Below are positions 19,204-29,507 of a stretch of DNA of 64,000 nt, in pieces. The position numbers were made by a program, and so were the translations under genes. The notes below the pieces were generated by a model. It was not told the DNA's origin. It ran no database searches and saw only the letters and a list, made by a program, of their open reading frames with translations. This stretch comes from Candidatus Brevefilum sp. Its GTDB lineage: Bacteria; Chloroflexota; Anaerolineae; Anaerolineales; Anaerolineaceae. The first letter of the stretch is position 1. The number at the start of each line of letters is the position of its first letter. The stretch covers positions 1-64,000 of the forward strand of contig JARGGB010000003.1 of the NCBI GenBank assembly GCA_029210815.1, written 5' to 3'.

Positions 19204-19322
19204 TTTTTTTATTTAACAGGGTGGAATTAAAAAATTTTTTTGGAGGAACAATCAGTTAACCTCAATTTTGGGATTAATCTGCATATATAAACTGGGAGTT
19301 TTAGTTGTTGAAGAAATTGTCC

Positions 19323-19351
19323 TTGACATCCCTTTTTTTATTGTGTAAAAT
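19323..19351 (+). promoter_or_regulatory. Sigma70-like promoter (TTGACA-N17-TAAAAT)
   Basis: Read directly upstream of the 19396 gene. Confidence 0.65.
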
Positions 19352-19395
19352 GGATAAATACGGTCTAAAATATAATAATATAAAGGAGTGTTAAA

Positions 19396-19887
19396 ATGGT
19401 TGTAAAGAGAATTATGACTGGCCTTTTAGGCATTGTTGTCATTGGGGCGGTTGCCTTTATTATTTTTGGCGGCAATTCTGATTTGGACAGCGTGCGTGCA
19501 GCTACGGAAGGATTGCAGACCGTTGAGGCTGCGCAGGCAGCAGGGCACGTCAATGTCAATGTTGATGGGTGTGTCGCCAGCCCCGAAGGTACAATGGGAT
19601 ACCACTATGTCAATTTCGACCTGGTTGATCTTGAATTGGATCCTGAGAAACCAGAAATCATGGTTTTTGTTCCTGACGAGGAAGGTGGGATGCGGCTGGG
19701 TGCTGTAGAGTTTGCCGTGCCGATTGATGCATGGGATGCCAATAATGATGTGCTGCCAACAGTGTTGGGGCAAACCCTTCATCCGAATCCTGAATTGGGT
19801 TTGTATGTGCTGCATGCCTGGATTTTTGAAGAAAACCCATCCGGAGTTTTCGCTGATTGGAATCCTAATGTTGCATGCCTTGGATAG
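19396..19887 (+). CDS. Membrane-anchored or secreted protein of unknown function
   Basis: N-terminal TM; GLYVLHAWIFEENPSGVFADWNPNVAC conserved in the degraded paralog at 29.5-30.0 kb; AAGGAG RBS. Confidence 0.75.
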   Translation: MVVKRIMTGLLGIVVIGAVAFIIFGGNSDLDSVRAATEGLQTVEAAQAAGHVNVNVDGCVASPEGTMGYHYVNFDLVDLELDPEKPEIMVFVPDEEGGMRLGAVEFAVPIDAWDANNDVLPTVLGQTLHPNPELGLYVLHAWIFEENPSGVFADWNPNVACLG

Positions 19888-19909
19888 GTCATAAATTAAG
19901 GAAGTAAAA

Positions 19910-20011
19910 ATGAAGTTTCAGATCAGGAACCTTGAAAGCGCAGAAAATTCAATTGGCAAAGACTCTGTTTTTGAAGAAGTCACCAAACCTGGCTTTGGTC
20001 CACCCTTATAG
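19910..20011 (+). CDS. Putative 33-aa small protein or precursor peptide
   Basis: AAGGAAG RBS, then ATG; MKFQIRNLESAENSIGKDSVFEEVTKPGFGPPL, stop, then a terminator. Below the ORF-track size cutoff. Confidence 0.5.
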   Translation: MKFQIRNLESAENSIGKDSVFEEVTKPGFGPPL

Positions 20012-20044
20012 CCCCAAAAAATAACATCTTCGATGTAGAAAAAT

Positions 20045-20072
20045 TGCCCCGGTTTGATGGCCGGGGCATTTT
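20045..20072 (+). terminator. Rho-independent terminator
   Basis: TGCCCCGG-TTTGATGG-CCGGGGCATTTT. Confidence 0.75.
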
Positions 20073-20208
20073 GGGGATACGATCGGTAATCTTGATTTAT
20101 CCTTTTCCAGAAAAGTATTGTTTGACATATTCAACAAGTTGATCATGCGCTGATGGTGAAAAGCAAGCATCACCTGGAAAACAATCCCTTAATATTCAGG
20201 TCGATGCT

Positions 20209-22269
20209 TCAGGGTTGGTCCCTGACCCATATGGCATAGGCACCTGCGAGGTTTTCGGCAATGGGTTTGCCCTGTACACGGTCCATATCATAAAGCCCCA
20301 TGGTTTGTTCACGAGTGTGCGCAGTGTACCAGTCAAACATTGCCCACCATGTGATGCCGCCGATATAACCATTGGGATTAATCTGTTGGTCTGCACCCCA
20401 GGCAGCTGATTCCAAAAAGACAGGGAATAAAGCGTCGAATAGTTCCATCTGACGTTGTTTGCTGCTGTTCCCTCCTTTAGACCATATCCCGTATTCGGTG
20501 ACCAGGATGGGCTTTTCGGGGAATGCGGCATGTGCCTCCTGTAAAAAAGTCATTGAATCATCGGCGTAATCTTCACCGTAGAACACACCAAAATACAATG
20601 TCCAACCAGCGATGTCCAGCGCGGTCTGTGTTGGGTCGCTGGATCCGCCCCGGTCTGCAGCCGCGGATTGCATCAGCAGGCGACCATCTTGCAGATATTG
20701 CTCATAATCTTTGGTTAAGCGCTGTATGTATGCCTGCCGCTCCGGGACAGCCTGGGATTCGTTATGCATGCTCCATAGAATAATGGAGGGGCGGTTGCTG
20801 CCCATAAGAACCATTTCACGCCACATCTGGTCGGCGATCTGACGCTGCTCCTGAGCAGCAAATTCAGCAGGACCATATTGCCAGACGGGTATCTCCACTG
20901 CGGCGAGCAAGCCCAACCGGTCAGTGAGCAGATAGGTGTAGGGGTGGTTAGGATAATGGGCGGTGCGCACAAAATTCGCATTGTGCGCTTTGATCATTTC
21001 CAGGTCGACAAGGATTTTGTCCCATGTGGCAGTACGTCCGCTGTCAGGCCATTCTTCATGACGGGCAATACCAGCCATGAAATAAGGATCACCATTTAGC
21101 AACCATTGATGACCGTTGGATTGCACCGTCCTGATGCCAAATTGCGTCATAAAGGAATCGCTGGAATGGTTGGTCTTCAGGCTTGTTTCCAGTAGATAGA
21201 GGACAGGGCTTCCTGGGCTCCAAAGTTCGGGTTTGGGTATCGTGAGCTGAACATCGGGTATGACAAGCGCTTGACCAGGTTCAAGTTTTACCTCCATGCT
21301 GATTGGCTTGCCAGCGGCACTGGCTTTTATTGCGCTCGGCTGCGGGTTTGTCAGCCAGCCGGGTGCGTTTGGATCGGTAGAATGAACCTGCAAGGTGAGG
21401 GACCCTTTTTGGGATCGATCCCCGGAATTGTGTAGAACAACATCGACCAGGATATCCCCTGATGTGTCAGGAATGCGCACATCTGTGCGCACGATCCACA
21501 GCGGTGGGGCAGCTTCCAGGTAAAAATCCTGAATGATGCCGGTATAGTTCCACCAGTCTGGGGTGAGACCGGGTACGATGTCGTTACGGCTGCCCCAGGG
21601 TGGATTATCCACCCGGATAGCGATTTTGTTTTCCTCACCGTATATCAGCGATGGGGAGATATCCAAAGCAAAGGGTGTATAGCCGCCTTCGTGATACCCT
21701 ACCCATTGATCGTTGACCCAAATATCGGCAACATAATTGATGGCTAAGGCATTAAAAGTCACACGCTGCCCTTTCCATTCAACGGGCACAAACACACTGC
21801 GGCGGTACCATACCCCGCCCTGGTAGTCTTCCGGTCCGTATGCAGTCATGACGTTCTCAGGCTTGGGCAGTTGGATTTCATCCCAATCACTGTCGTCATA
21901 ATCAGCTTGGAAACGACCCATTGCTTCAGCTTCTAATGCAGTCAAACCATCACTACCGCGTCCGCTGAGGCTTAAAGAGCTGTCAGCTTCAAAGCGTTCC
22001 TTCAGCCAGGTTCCCGCAAGATCAATCCTTTGGCGCTCCTGTGGGTCGAAGCTTGCCAGGGGGTTACCCGCCTGCCAGGCGATTGGCACCGTTTCACCGT
22101 CAAGGGTTTCCGTCTCCTGGAAGCTCAGAGAGGGCAAAAGTGTATCGCTGTCCACACCTAGCGCAGCAGCACTTACTGATTCGGTTTGGGTGACCTGGTT
22201 TGGGGATTGACAACCTGAAAGTATCAACCCGAGACCAATAACTATCAGAAACAAGAATTTTGCTTTCAT
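20209..22269 (-). CDS. GH2-family glycoside hydrolase lipoprotein (beta-galactosidase/glucuronidase-like)
   Basis: Lipobox LILSGC; GVWYRRSVFVPVEWKGQRVTFNALAINYVADIWVNDQWVGYHEGGYTPFALDIS; NFVRTAHYPNHPYTYLLTDRLGLLAAVEIPVW; LVTEYG. Confidence 0.85.
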   Translation of the reverse strand: MKAKFLFLIVIGLGLILSGCQSPNQVTQTESVSAAALGVDSDTLLPSLSFQETETLDGETVPIAWQAGNPLASFDPQERQRIDLAGTWLKERFEADSSLSLSGRGSDGLTALEAEAMGRFQADYDDSDWDEIQLPKPENVMTAYGPEDYQGGVWYRRSVFVPVEWKGQRVTFNALAINYVADIWVNDQWVGYHEGGYTPFALDISPSLIYGEENKIAIRVDNPPWGSRNDIVPGLTPDWWNYTGIIQDFYLEAAPPLWIVRTDVRIPDTSGDILVDVVLHNSGDRSQKGSLTLQVHSTDPNAPGWLTNPQPSAIKASAAGKPISMEVKLEPGQALVIPDVQLTIPKPELWSPGSPVLYLLETSLKTNHSSDSFMTQFGIRTVQSNGHQWLLNGDPYFMAGIARHEEWPDSGRTATWDKILVDLEMIKAHNANFVRTAHYPNHPYTYLLTDRLGLLAAVEIPVWQYGPAEFAAQEQRQIADQMWREMVLMGSNRPSIILWSMHNESQAVPERQAYIQRLTKDYEQYLQDGRLLMQSAAADRGGSSDPTQTALDIAGWTLYFGVFYGEDYADDSMTFLQEAHAAFPEKPILVTEYGIWSKGGNSSKQRQMELFDALFPVFLESAAWGADQQINPNGYIGGITWWAMFDWYTAHTREQTMGLYDMDRVQGKPIAENLAGAYAIWVRDQP

Positions 22270-22602
22270 GATCGCCTTCTTTATGCAGTGATAATGGAAT
22301 TGTATTATATATTTGGTTATGAGTAGACGATTTCAGCAATGAGTACATAATAATTTTGATCTTCAAAATCAATGGCTTTGTTAGTTTCATTACCAATTTA
22401 GAGTCCCCAAGTTTTGGAAGTCGTCAAGGCGATTTTTATTCGTAGTCTGCTGTGCTGATTTTTTACATTAAAATGATGGTATCTATATTACAATTCATAT
22501 CATAGATTGACGCAAATAATTGATTGGATCAATCTGACCAATCCATGATCCTCCAACTAGTTCTCTCTACATTGGTTCAAAATTGAGGAAGGAGTAATTA
22601 TA

Positions 22603-25224
22603 ATGTTTCGTAAAATAATTATTTTGATCATATTTCTGAGTTTTACATTACCAATTTCTGCCTGTACGCCAACGGTTGAAGAAACGCCTACTCAGACTGC
22701 TGAGAGTGATACTCAAACTGAACCCACTTCAACAGCGACGATTTCACCTATCGAAGAAATGCAGCCCGTATACCTGGTCCCTGAAGGTGATCCCAATGAA
22801 ACTTATATCGCGCCCTTCCCGGTGACTGTCAGTTTGGATGGGGATTTGAGTGATTGGGAAGGTGTCCCACAGGTATCCATGGGTAATCCGGACAGCACGC
22901 AGATCAGCTTTGCTGTGGCTTCTGATGGGGATTTGATTTACTTCATGGCGGATGTCCTTGATTCAGCAATCATTTCTGGTGAGCATGGCGATCAATATTG
23001 GAATGAGGACTCTGTTGAGTTCTATATCAATGGTACAGGTGATCTGTCACTGGCTGGATATACTGATGGGGTGGCACAAATCACTGTGCCGCCGCTGAAT
23101 ATTGGGAAGAGCAGCGAGGAAATTATTCTTGCTGGTGTACGAGTAGAAACCACTGATGCTGAGGTGGTTGTTTCAGAGACTGAACAGGGATATGCTGTGG
23201 AGCTCTCTGTACCGGTCTCAAATGATGTTTGGGATATCCCAATCGTCCATAACCGAAGCATCGGGTTTAATGTCCATCTTAACGGTTCCAACAGTGGGAG
23301 TCGGGATATCAAATTGATCTGGTCGGCAGCCGATCAATCCGATCAGTCTTATTTTAACCCAGGTGTTTTTGGACAATTGATCTTTGCAGAAATTGGCAAT
23401 CAAAACCCCGTAGGACCACAGCCGACTGCCACGCCAGTCCCGACTTTAACGCCGTTGCCAGAGGACTCCGTTTATCTTGACCCGAACGCACCCATCGAGG
23501 ATCGAATTGATAACCTTATCGAGGAGATGAGCATTGAAGAGAAGATCGGTCAGATGACTTTGGTTGAAAAAGACAGCCTTCCTCTCAAGGATGTTGGCCC
23601 CTTTGGGATTGGTGGGGTTCTGAGCGGCGGTGGGGGTTATCCTGAAACTAACACATCACAGGCATGGGCTGATATGGTGAACGCCTTTCAGAGAGAAGCA
23701 TTGAACAGCCGTTTGGGAATCCCCATCATTTATGGCGTTGATGCTGTTCATGGGCATAACAATGTGAAGGGTGCCACCATCTTTCCACATAATATTGGGT
23801 TAGGTGCAGCCAATGACCAGGATTTGATGACCCGCATTGGACAGATCACAGCGCAAGAGATGATCGCTACCGGGATTTACTGGAATTATGCACCGGCAGT
23901 TTCGATCCCACAGGACATCCGCTGGGGACGAACATACGAGGGCTACAGCGAGGATGGCGAGATCGTGACCAAGCTTGCCACAGCTTACTTATTGGGTTTG
24001 CAGGGGGATGACCTCTCAGATCCATTGACTGTTTTAGCTACCCCCAAACACTTCTTGGGGGATGGCGGTACAGCCTGGGGCACCTCGAATGTTCCTGGTT
24101 ATCTCATCGATAGAGGTGATACCCAACTGACCGAAGCGCAAATGCGCGAACTGCATCTCTTACCTTATATCAAAGCGATTGAAAATGGCGCGCAATCCAT
24201 CATGGTTTCCTTTTCCAGCTGGAATGGTGAAAAAATGCACGGTCAGAAATACTGGATCACAGATGTTCTGAAGGGGGAACTTGGTTTCGACGGCTTCGTA
24301 GTCTCAGATTGGGGGGGCGTCGATGAGGTTGATTCGGATTATTACATCGCTGTGGTCAATGCAATTAATGCTGGCATTGATATGAATATGGTCCCTTATG
24401 ATCATGGACGCTTCATCAAAACGATGTTGGAGGCTGTTGTAGCAGGCGATATTCCCATGACGCGCATCGATGATGCTGTAAGCAGGATCCTGAGAGTAAA
24501 ATACGCGCTTAATCTGTTTGAACAACCTTATTCAGATCCCTCTTTACTCAGTTCATTTGGCTCAGATGAGCACCGTGCAATCGCACAGGAGGCTGTTGCG
24601 AAATCCCTGGTTCTCCTTAAAGATGAAGGATCGATATTTCCAATTTCAAAGGATGTTCCTTATCTTTATATTGGCGGCTCAGCGATGGATGATATCGGCA
24701 TCCAATCCGGCGGCTGGACCATCACCTGGCAGGGTGAAGCGGGTGATATCACGCCAGGAACAACGATCCTGGAAGCAATTGAAAACACAGTTTCGGAGGA
24801 AACACAATTAGTAATTAATCAAGCTGGCCAATTTCCTGAAACAGAGGAGGAGCGGCCCAGCCTGTGTCTGGCAGTTGTTGGTGAAACACCTTATGCGGAA
24901 GGTGTGGGCGATAATGAAAACCCGACGGTTTCTCTTGCTGATAAAAGAGCCTTAAACAACATGGAAGAGTCATGTGATAAGATGGCAGTCATCCTTATTA
25001 GCGGCCGCCCATTAATCATCAATGACAGAATTGACAACTGGGACGCCCTGGTTGCCGCCTGGCTGCCTGGAACTGAGGGACAGGGTGTAGCAGATGTCAT
25101 TTTTGGCGATGTGCCTTTCACAGGAAAATTATCCTTCACCTGGCCAGTGAGCACCGAGCAGTTGCCGATGGGGAGCGGCGATAGTGATCCTCTCTTCCCC
25201 ATTGGTTTTGGCTTGGTTGAGTGA
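22603..25224 (+). CDS. Lipoprotein with CBM9-like N-terminal domain fused to a GH3 beta-glucosidase
   Basis: Lipobox ISAC; VSLDGDLSDWEGVPQV CBM9-like start; IPIIYGVDAVHGHNNVKGATIFPHNIGLGA and GFVVSDWGGVDE GH3 motifs. Confidence 0.85.
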   Translation: MFRKIIILIIFLSFTLPISACTPTVEETPTQTAESDTQTEPTSTATISPIEEMQPVYLVPEGDPNETYIAPFPVTVSLDGDLSDWEGVPQVSMGNPDSTQISFAVASDGDLIYFMADVLDSAIISGEHGDQYWNEDSVEFYINGTGDLSLAGYTDGVAQITVPPLNIGKSSEEIILAGVRVETTDAEVVVSETEQGYAVELSVPVSNDVWDIPIVHNRSIGFNVHLNGSNSGSRDIKLIWSAADQSDQSYFNPGVFGQLIFAEIGNQNPVGPQPTATPVPTLTPLPEDSVYLDPNAPIEDRIDNLIEEMSIEEKIGQMTLVEKDSLPLKDVGPFGIGGVLSGGGGYPETNTSQAWADMVNAFQREALNSRLGIPIIYGVDAVHGHNNVKGATIFPHNIGLGAANDQDLMTRIGQITAQEMIATGIYWNYAPAVSIPQDIRWGRTYEGYSEDGEIVTKLATAYLLGLQGDDLSDPLTVLATPKHFLGDGGTAWGTSNVPGYLIDRGDTQLTEAQMRELHLLPYIKAIENGAQSIMVSFSSWNGEKMHGQKYWITDVLKGELGFDGFVVSDWGGVDEVDSDYYIAVVNAINAGIDMNMVPYDHGRFIKTMLEAVVAGDIPMTRIDDAVSRILRVKYALNLFEQPYSDPSLLSSFGSDEHRAIAQEAVAKSLVLLKDEGSIFPISKDVPYLYIGGSAMDDIGIQSGGWTITWQGEAGDITPGTTILEAIENTVSEETQLVINQAGQFPETEEERPSLCLAVVGETPYAEGVGDNENPTVSLADKRALNNMEESCDKMAVILISGRPLIINDRIDNWDALVAAWLPGTEGQGVADVIFGDVPFTGKLSFTWPVSTEQLPMGSGDSDPLFPIGFGLVE

Positions 25225-25391
25225 GTATCCCACAATAAGGGACTACGTACACTCACGGTCCCTTTTTCTTTTTTCCTTGAAAACCTGGCTGAACTTTTGA
25301 GTCACTCAAAGCCTGAATTTTGTTTATTTGTTCATTTCTTGTGGGTTTTAAATTACTGATTGGGACTTTTGATGTAACTGAAAATCCCTTT

Positions 25392-28300
25392 TTAGGCTTG
25401 CTTCAATTCAGCCAAAAGCAATTCAGCCATCTTCCATAGGGTATCTTTTGGCTGTCGTTCTTTTACAATAATGTCTTCTGTGTCGATTAATGATAGCAAT
25501 GGTTTTTTATAAACATCGGAAAACCAGACTGAATTTGAGACAAATTGCCAGCTGTTAATAAGGGAATAAACCTCCAAAGCTTTTTCGGTATTGCCGCGTA
25601 CCGCCAGGAACAAAGCCGCCGATGCCAGGATATACAGCATATTAAAAGGGAAGCCTGCAGTGATTGCTTCTTCCAGCCCTTCAATCAGTAATCTCTCAGC
25701 AACTTGATCGTTTCCATTGGCAATCTCTATCCGTGTCAATGCTGCCAGGCTTCCTGCAAGTTCGGGCTCTTCAGTTAATTCGCAAGTAATCTTCATAGCC
25801 TCAGACAATAAATGATTTGCTTGCTGATAGTCTTTTTTGGCAATTAAAGTTAAGCCTAAAAACCAACGAGACCGCACTTCAAAATCTTTGAGACCCCCTT
25901 TTCCCATAACCGCTTTCCAACCATTCTTTTCTGCGCTGGCATAATCGCCAATGTGATGATATGTTTCTCCAAGCTCCATATATACTACAGAAATACTGGC
26001 TGGGTCTCCTGATTTTTCCAGGAAGTGCAAACGTTTTTGCCTGAGTTCTAAAACTTCCTGGAAACGACCGTTGATATTGGCGATTTGTTCAAGGCAAATA
26101 TTATAACGAATATAGCTATAGCCATCATCCAACTCAAGAAAAATACGGCTGCTTTCTCGAAAGTAAGACTCAGCTTTTTCCAGGTCACCTTTACTATAGG
26201 CACAAAATACGCCTAACATCTCCAATGTCCTTGCCATCCCGTAGTGATCATTAAGTGTACGAGCGATCTTTAGGGCTTTTTGATAGTAAACATCGATTGT
26301 GTCAGATGCCATTTTTCCCGTCCAGGCAGCGTTGCCAAGAAATCGATAAATGAGCTCACACCACCAATTTTCACCCAATTCCTCGAATAGATTGATTGAT
26401 TGGAGGAAGAGTTTCTTAAAGACTGATAAATCTCCGTGAAAGCGATTGTAAATTCCTTTCAAAAATAAGTGAAAGGCTTGTGCATATTTTTCTTCACGCG
26501 TTTGGATTGGCTCTACGCGGTGCATTAAAGTAAGGCTTTCCCGGAACTTCTTTTCTCCCTGTTCATAATTTCCCAGGGAGAGATTGAGCCACACCAGATA
26601 ACCTGTGAGCAAGGATAGAATCCGGACGCCCTGACGGGTTTCATCTGAGATGTTTTTGGCTGCCATTTCAAACAGCGCAAGGCCTTCATCATCCCGAAAA
26701 CTGTAATCAAAATACAAAATCAAGCCCCCAAGAGAGGTCTCTATCAAATCCAGACGTTCAAAATGAAGGGCAACCTCCCAGGCATGACGGATGTTTTCAA
26801 AATCATCGCTGATTTTGATCATAGCCTGACGCAGTTTCCCGGTTTTTAAATCCTCTTGCCAACCCCCCATTTTTCTGGAATAATACTCAGCATAACGTGT
26901 TATTAAGTTTTGATAGCTTACCAGATTTGCTTGGAGCTTTTCAAACCCATACTGGCGAAGCAGTTCATGAATCTCAAACCTATCCTCTGGCGTGCGGTTG
27001 AGAATTGAGCGGTTAACAAATTTAACCAGTTGACGCAGAGATATTCCCACAATTCTTTCAGCTGCTTCGCGAGTAAATCCTCCTCGAAATATTGTGAGTT
27101 GGGAGAATTGTTCACGCTCTTTTTTATCAATTTTCTTCCATGAATAATCAAAAACTGCGTATAGGCTGCGCTGCCGTGCAGGTATATCGCAAAAATCCGT
27201 TTCAAAGAATGCAAGTCCACGGCGGATTTCCTTGACAATTTCTGATAGTGAAAGCATTTCCATCCATGAGGCTGCCATTTCAATGGCTAAAGGCATCCCT
27301 TCAACCAACCTGCATATTTCACCAATATATTGCCAGTCGTCCATGGCAGGTATGAATAAGGGTTTGACTCGCTGTGAGGATCGTAAGAACAGCTTCACTG
27401 CACTAAAAGTACTAAAATCTTCAGTTGTTCCTTCCTCCGGAAAATTCAGTCCCTTTAAGTGGAAACGAGCCTCAGCTTTGATATTTAACGGAATTCGGGA
27501 GGTTGCCAGAATTTTGAGGTTTGGTGAAATTGCTAATAAATCTCTAATCCAATCTGACATAGTTGTCAAATGTTCAAGATTATCCAAAACCAGGAGCATT
27601 GATTTCTCCTGGAAGTAATCCATGAGTTGTTGGTTTAGGGGTTGCCCCCCAACACGCAGATAACCAATTGCATTGGCAAAATAACTTATAAACATCTCTG
27701 AGGTTTCAAGTGGGGCAAGGGGCACAAAAAGAATGCCATCTGAGAAATGTGACATCAATTTTCGGGCGATTTCAATGGCCAGACGGCTTTTTCCCATCCC
27801 GCCAGGTGCAAGGATGGTGAGTAGACGAGTGTCTGCACCTAATAATAATTGTGAAAGCCTGGCAACTTCATCGATTCGCCCGACAAATGGGGTGACTTGA
27901 GCCGGTAATTTAGATCTTGTTAGTGGTTGGGATTCTTTAGGCTCGGTTTTTAGCTCAAGAGTACCACTTCGGATCATCTCATAAAGCTCCGTTGTAATAC
28001 CTTCGGGTGAAATCTTGAGCTGCTGTTCAAGCAAGCCAACACAACTGAGGTATTGTCGGATAGCAGCATTACGCTGCCCTTTGGCAGAATATAATCGCAT
28101 CAATGCCCTGTGGGCATTCTCATTGAGTTCGTCCAACTGTAGCCAACGTCGGGCAAAGTAGATTGCTTGATCAAAGTCTTGTTTTTCTGAATACCAATCA
28201 ACAAGTTGATTGTAAACACCACTAATTTCTCGGTTTAATTCTTCTTTTTGAAAATACTGCCAATTGTCAAATTCAGGGCTGTCTTTCAAGTTGAATCCAG

Positions 28301-28718
28301 CTAAAAAATCACCATTGAAGAGCAAAGACGCTTGTTTAAGATTATCGAGACATTGTTCACAAACATTCCCGCTGGGATGACCATGCTTTTTTACCTTCTC
28401 TAATAGGTCATGAATTTCTGAGACATCTATGGAGATATTATCTCCTGGTGTCAACTGCAAGGATTCGCGACTTACTTCCAGCCCATTTTCTCCCAGAGAG
28501 CATTGAATATCCCAGATCGCCTGTCGAAGGTTGGCCAATGCTCTGGTTTGGGTATTTTCCGGCCAAAACATCGTTGCCAGGAATTCTCGTGAAGAACGTT
28601 CACCAGAGACAGCAAGAAAAACCAGCAGAGCTAAGGCTTTATAGCGAGAAAAATTGATGGTTTCTCCTCCTAGCTCAACCCGGATACCCCCTAAGGTATT
28701 AATTCGCAATCTCTTCAT
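25392..28718 (-). CDS. SARP/BTAD-type transcriptional activator with NTPase and TPR domains
   Basis: MKRLRINTLGGIRVELGGETINFSRYKALALLVFLA..., BTAD-like region, P-loop APGGMGKSRLAIEIA, TPR tail. Confidence 0.85.
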   Translation of the reverse strand: MKRLRINTLGGIRVELGGETINFSRYKALALLVFLAVSGERSSREFLATMFWPENTQTRALANLRQAIWDIQCSLGENGLEVSRESLQLTPGDNISIDVSEIHDLLEKVKKHGHPSGNVCEQCLDNLKQASLLFNGDFLAGFNLKDSPEFDNWQYFQKEELNREISGVYNQLVDWYSEKQDFDQAIYFARRWLQLDELNENAHRALMRLYSAKGQRNAAIRQYLSCVGLLEQQLKISPEGITTELYEMIRSGTLELKTEPKESQPLTRSKLPAQVTPFVGRIDEVARLSQLLLGADTRLLTILAPGGMGKSRLAIEIARKLMSHFSDGILFVPLAPLETSEMFISYFANAIGYLRVGGQPLNQQLMDYFQEKSMLLVLDNLEHLTTMSDWIRDLLAISPNLKILATSRIPLNIKAEARFHLKGLNFPEEGTTEDFSTFSAVKLFLRSSQRVKPLFIPAMDDWQYIGEICRLVEGMPLAIEMAASWMEMLSLSEIVKEIRRGLAFFETDFCDIPARQRSLYAVFDYSWKKIDKKEREQFSQLTIFRGGFTREAAERIVGISLRQLVKFVNRSILNRTPEDRFEIHELLRQYGFEKLQANLVSYQNLITRYAEYYSRKMGGWQEDLKTGKLRQAMIKISDDFENIRHAWEVALHFERLDLIETSLGGLILYFDYSFRDDEGLALFEMAAKNISDETRQGVRILSLLTGYLVWLNLSLGNYEQGEKKFRESLTLMHRVEPIQTREEKYAQAFHLFLKGIYNRFHGDLSVFKKLFLQSINLFEELGENWWCELIYRFLGNAAWTGKMASDTIDVYYQKALKIARTLNDHYGMARTLEMLGVFCAYSKGDLEKAESYFRESSRIFLELDDGYSYIRYNICLEQIANINGRFQEVLELRQKRLHFLEKSGDPASISVVYMELGETYHHIGDYASAEKNGWKAVMGKGGLKDFEVRSRWFLGLTLIAKKDYQQANHLLSEAMKITCELTEEPELAGSLAALTRIEIANGNDQVAERLLIEGLEEAITAGFPFNMLYILASAALFLAVRGNTEKALEVYSLINSWQFVSNSVWFSDVYKKPLLSLIDTEDIIVKERQPKDTLWKMAELLLAELKQA

Positions 28719-28920
28719 GTGGAAATTATACCGCGCAGTTTAATATGAGACGTTCTTGAGACGATTTTTGAAACGAAAAAATTACGCACCATCCATATAC
28801 TGTAAGCAAATAAGAATATAAGGAGGTAGTGATGCTTACTCAATAAAGAACCATAATCCTTTGGTATCGCCTTGATCGAAATGGTAATAACTCAAATTAA
28901 TTAGAAATCGGAGCAAAATC

Positions 28921-29427
28921 ATGATTAAGAAAACTAGTAAATACCTAATATTTTCAGGAGCACTGCTAATGTTTTCACTCTTGCTGATTTCGAGCCAATC
29001 AATGATAGCCTCCGCTGAAGAATATAAGCAGGCGAGTGAATCTCTAGGAGAATTGAGAGTGGATGATCCAACTGAAGCAGAGGTGATGTTGGATGCCTAC
29101 TCACCTGGGATCGAAATGCGTCGAACATGGTTGGAATCAAGATCTTTTTTGACTGTTTATACAGTTAGAAGTGATCGGCCAGCCTGGGTTGTCTTCCGTG
29201 CAGATGAGGATGGTTTACCCGGTGCAATTCTCCACTACATCTTTGTTGGAAGTGGAACCCACACAATTGCCAGAGTTGAAGACGCTCCAGCAATTAGTTC
29301 AGAACAAATTCATGTTATGCTGCATGAAGACTTTGGCAGGTCAAGTGTGTTTGAGTTCCCCGGCCCGGATGGACCAGTATACGTAGATAATAAGGTCGTC
29401 GATTTGCTTTGTTGCGGTCCCTATTAA
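28921..29427 (+). CDS. Secreted DUF7282-like protein
   Basis: Signal peptide; LTVYTVRSDRPAWVVFRADEDGLPGAILHYIFVGSGTHTIARVE. Confidence 0.6.
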   Translation: MIKKTSKYLIFSGALLMFSLLLISSQSMIASAEEYKQASESLGELRVDDPTEAEVMLDAYSPGIEMRRTWLESRSFLTVYTVRSDRPAWVVFRADEDGLPGAILHYIFVGSGTHTIARVEDAPAISSEQIHVMLHEDFGRSSVFEFPGPDGPVYVDNKVVDLLCCGPY

Positions 29428-29456
29428 AATTTGGATAATTTAAACTAGCAGCATCA

Positions 29457-29483
29457 AGACCATCCGTTTTGCGGGTGGTCTTT
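29457..29483 (+). terminator. Terminator
   Basis: AAGACCATCCG-TTTT-GCGGGTGGTCTTT. Confidence 0.7.
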
Positions 29484-29507
29484 GCTAATACCTCAATATA
29501 ATGTAAT

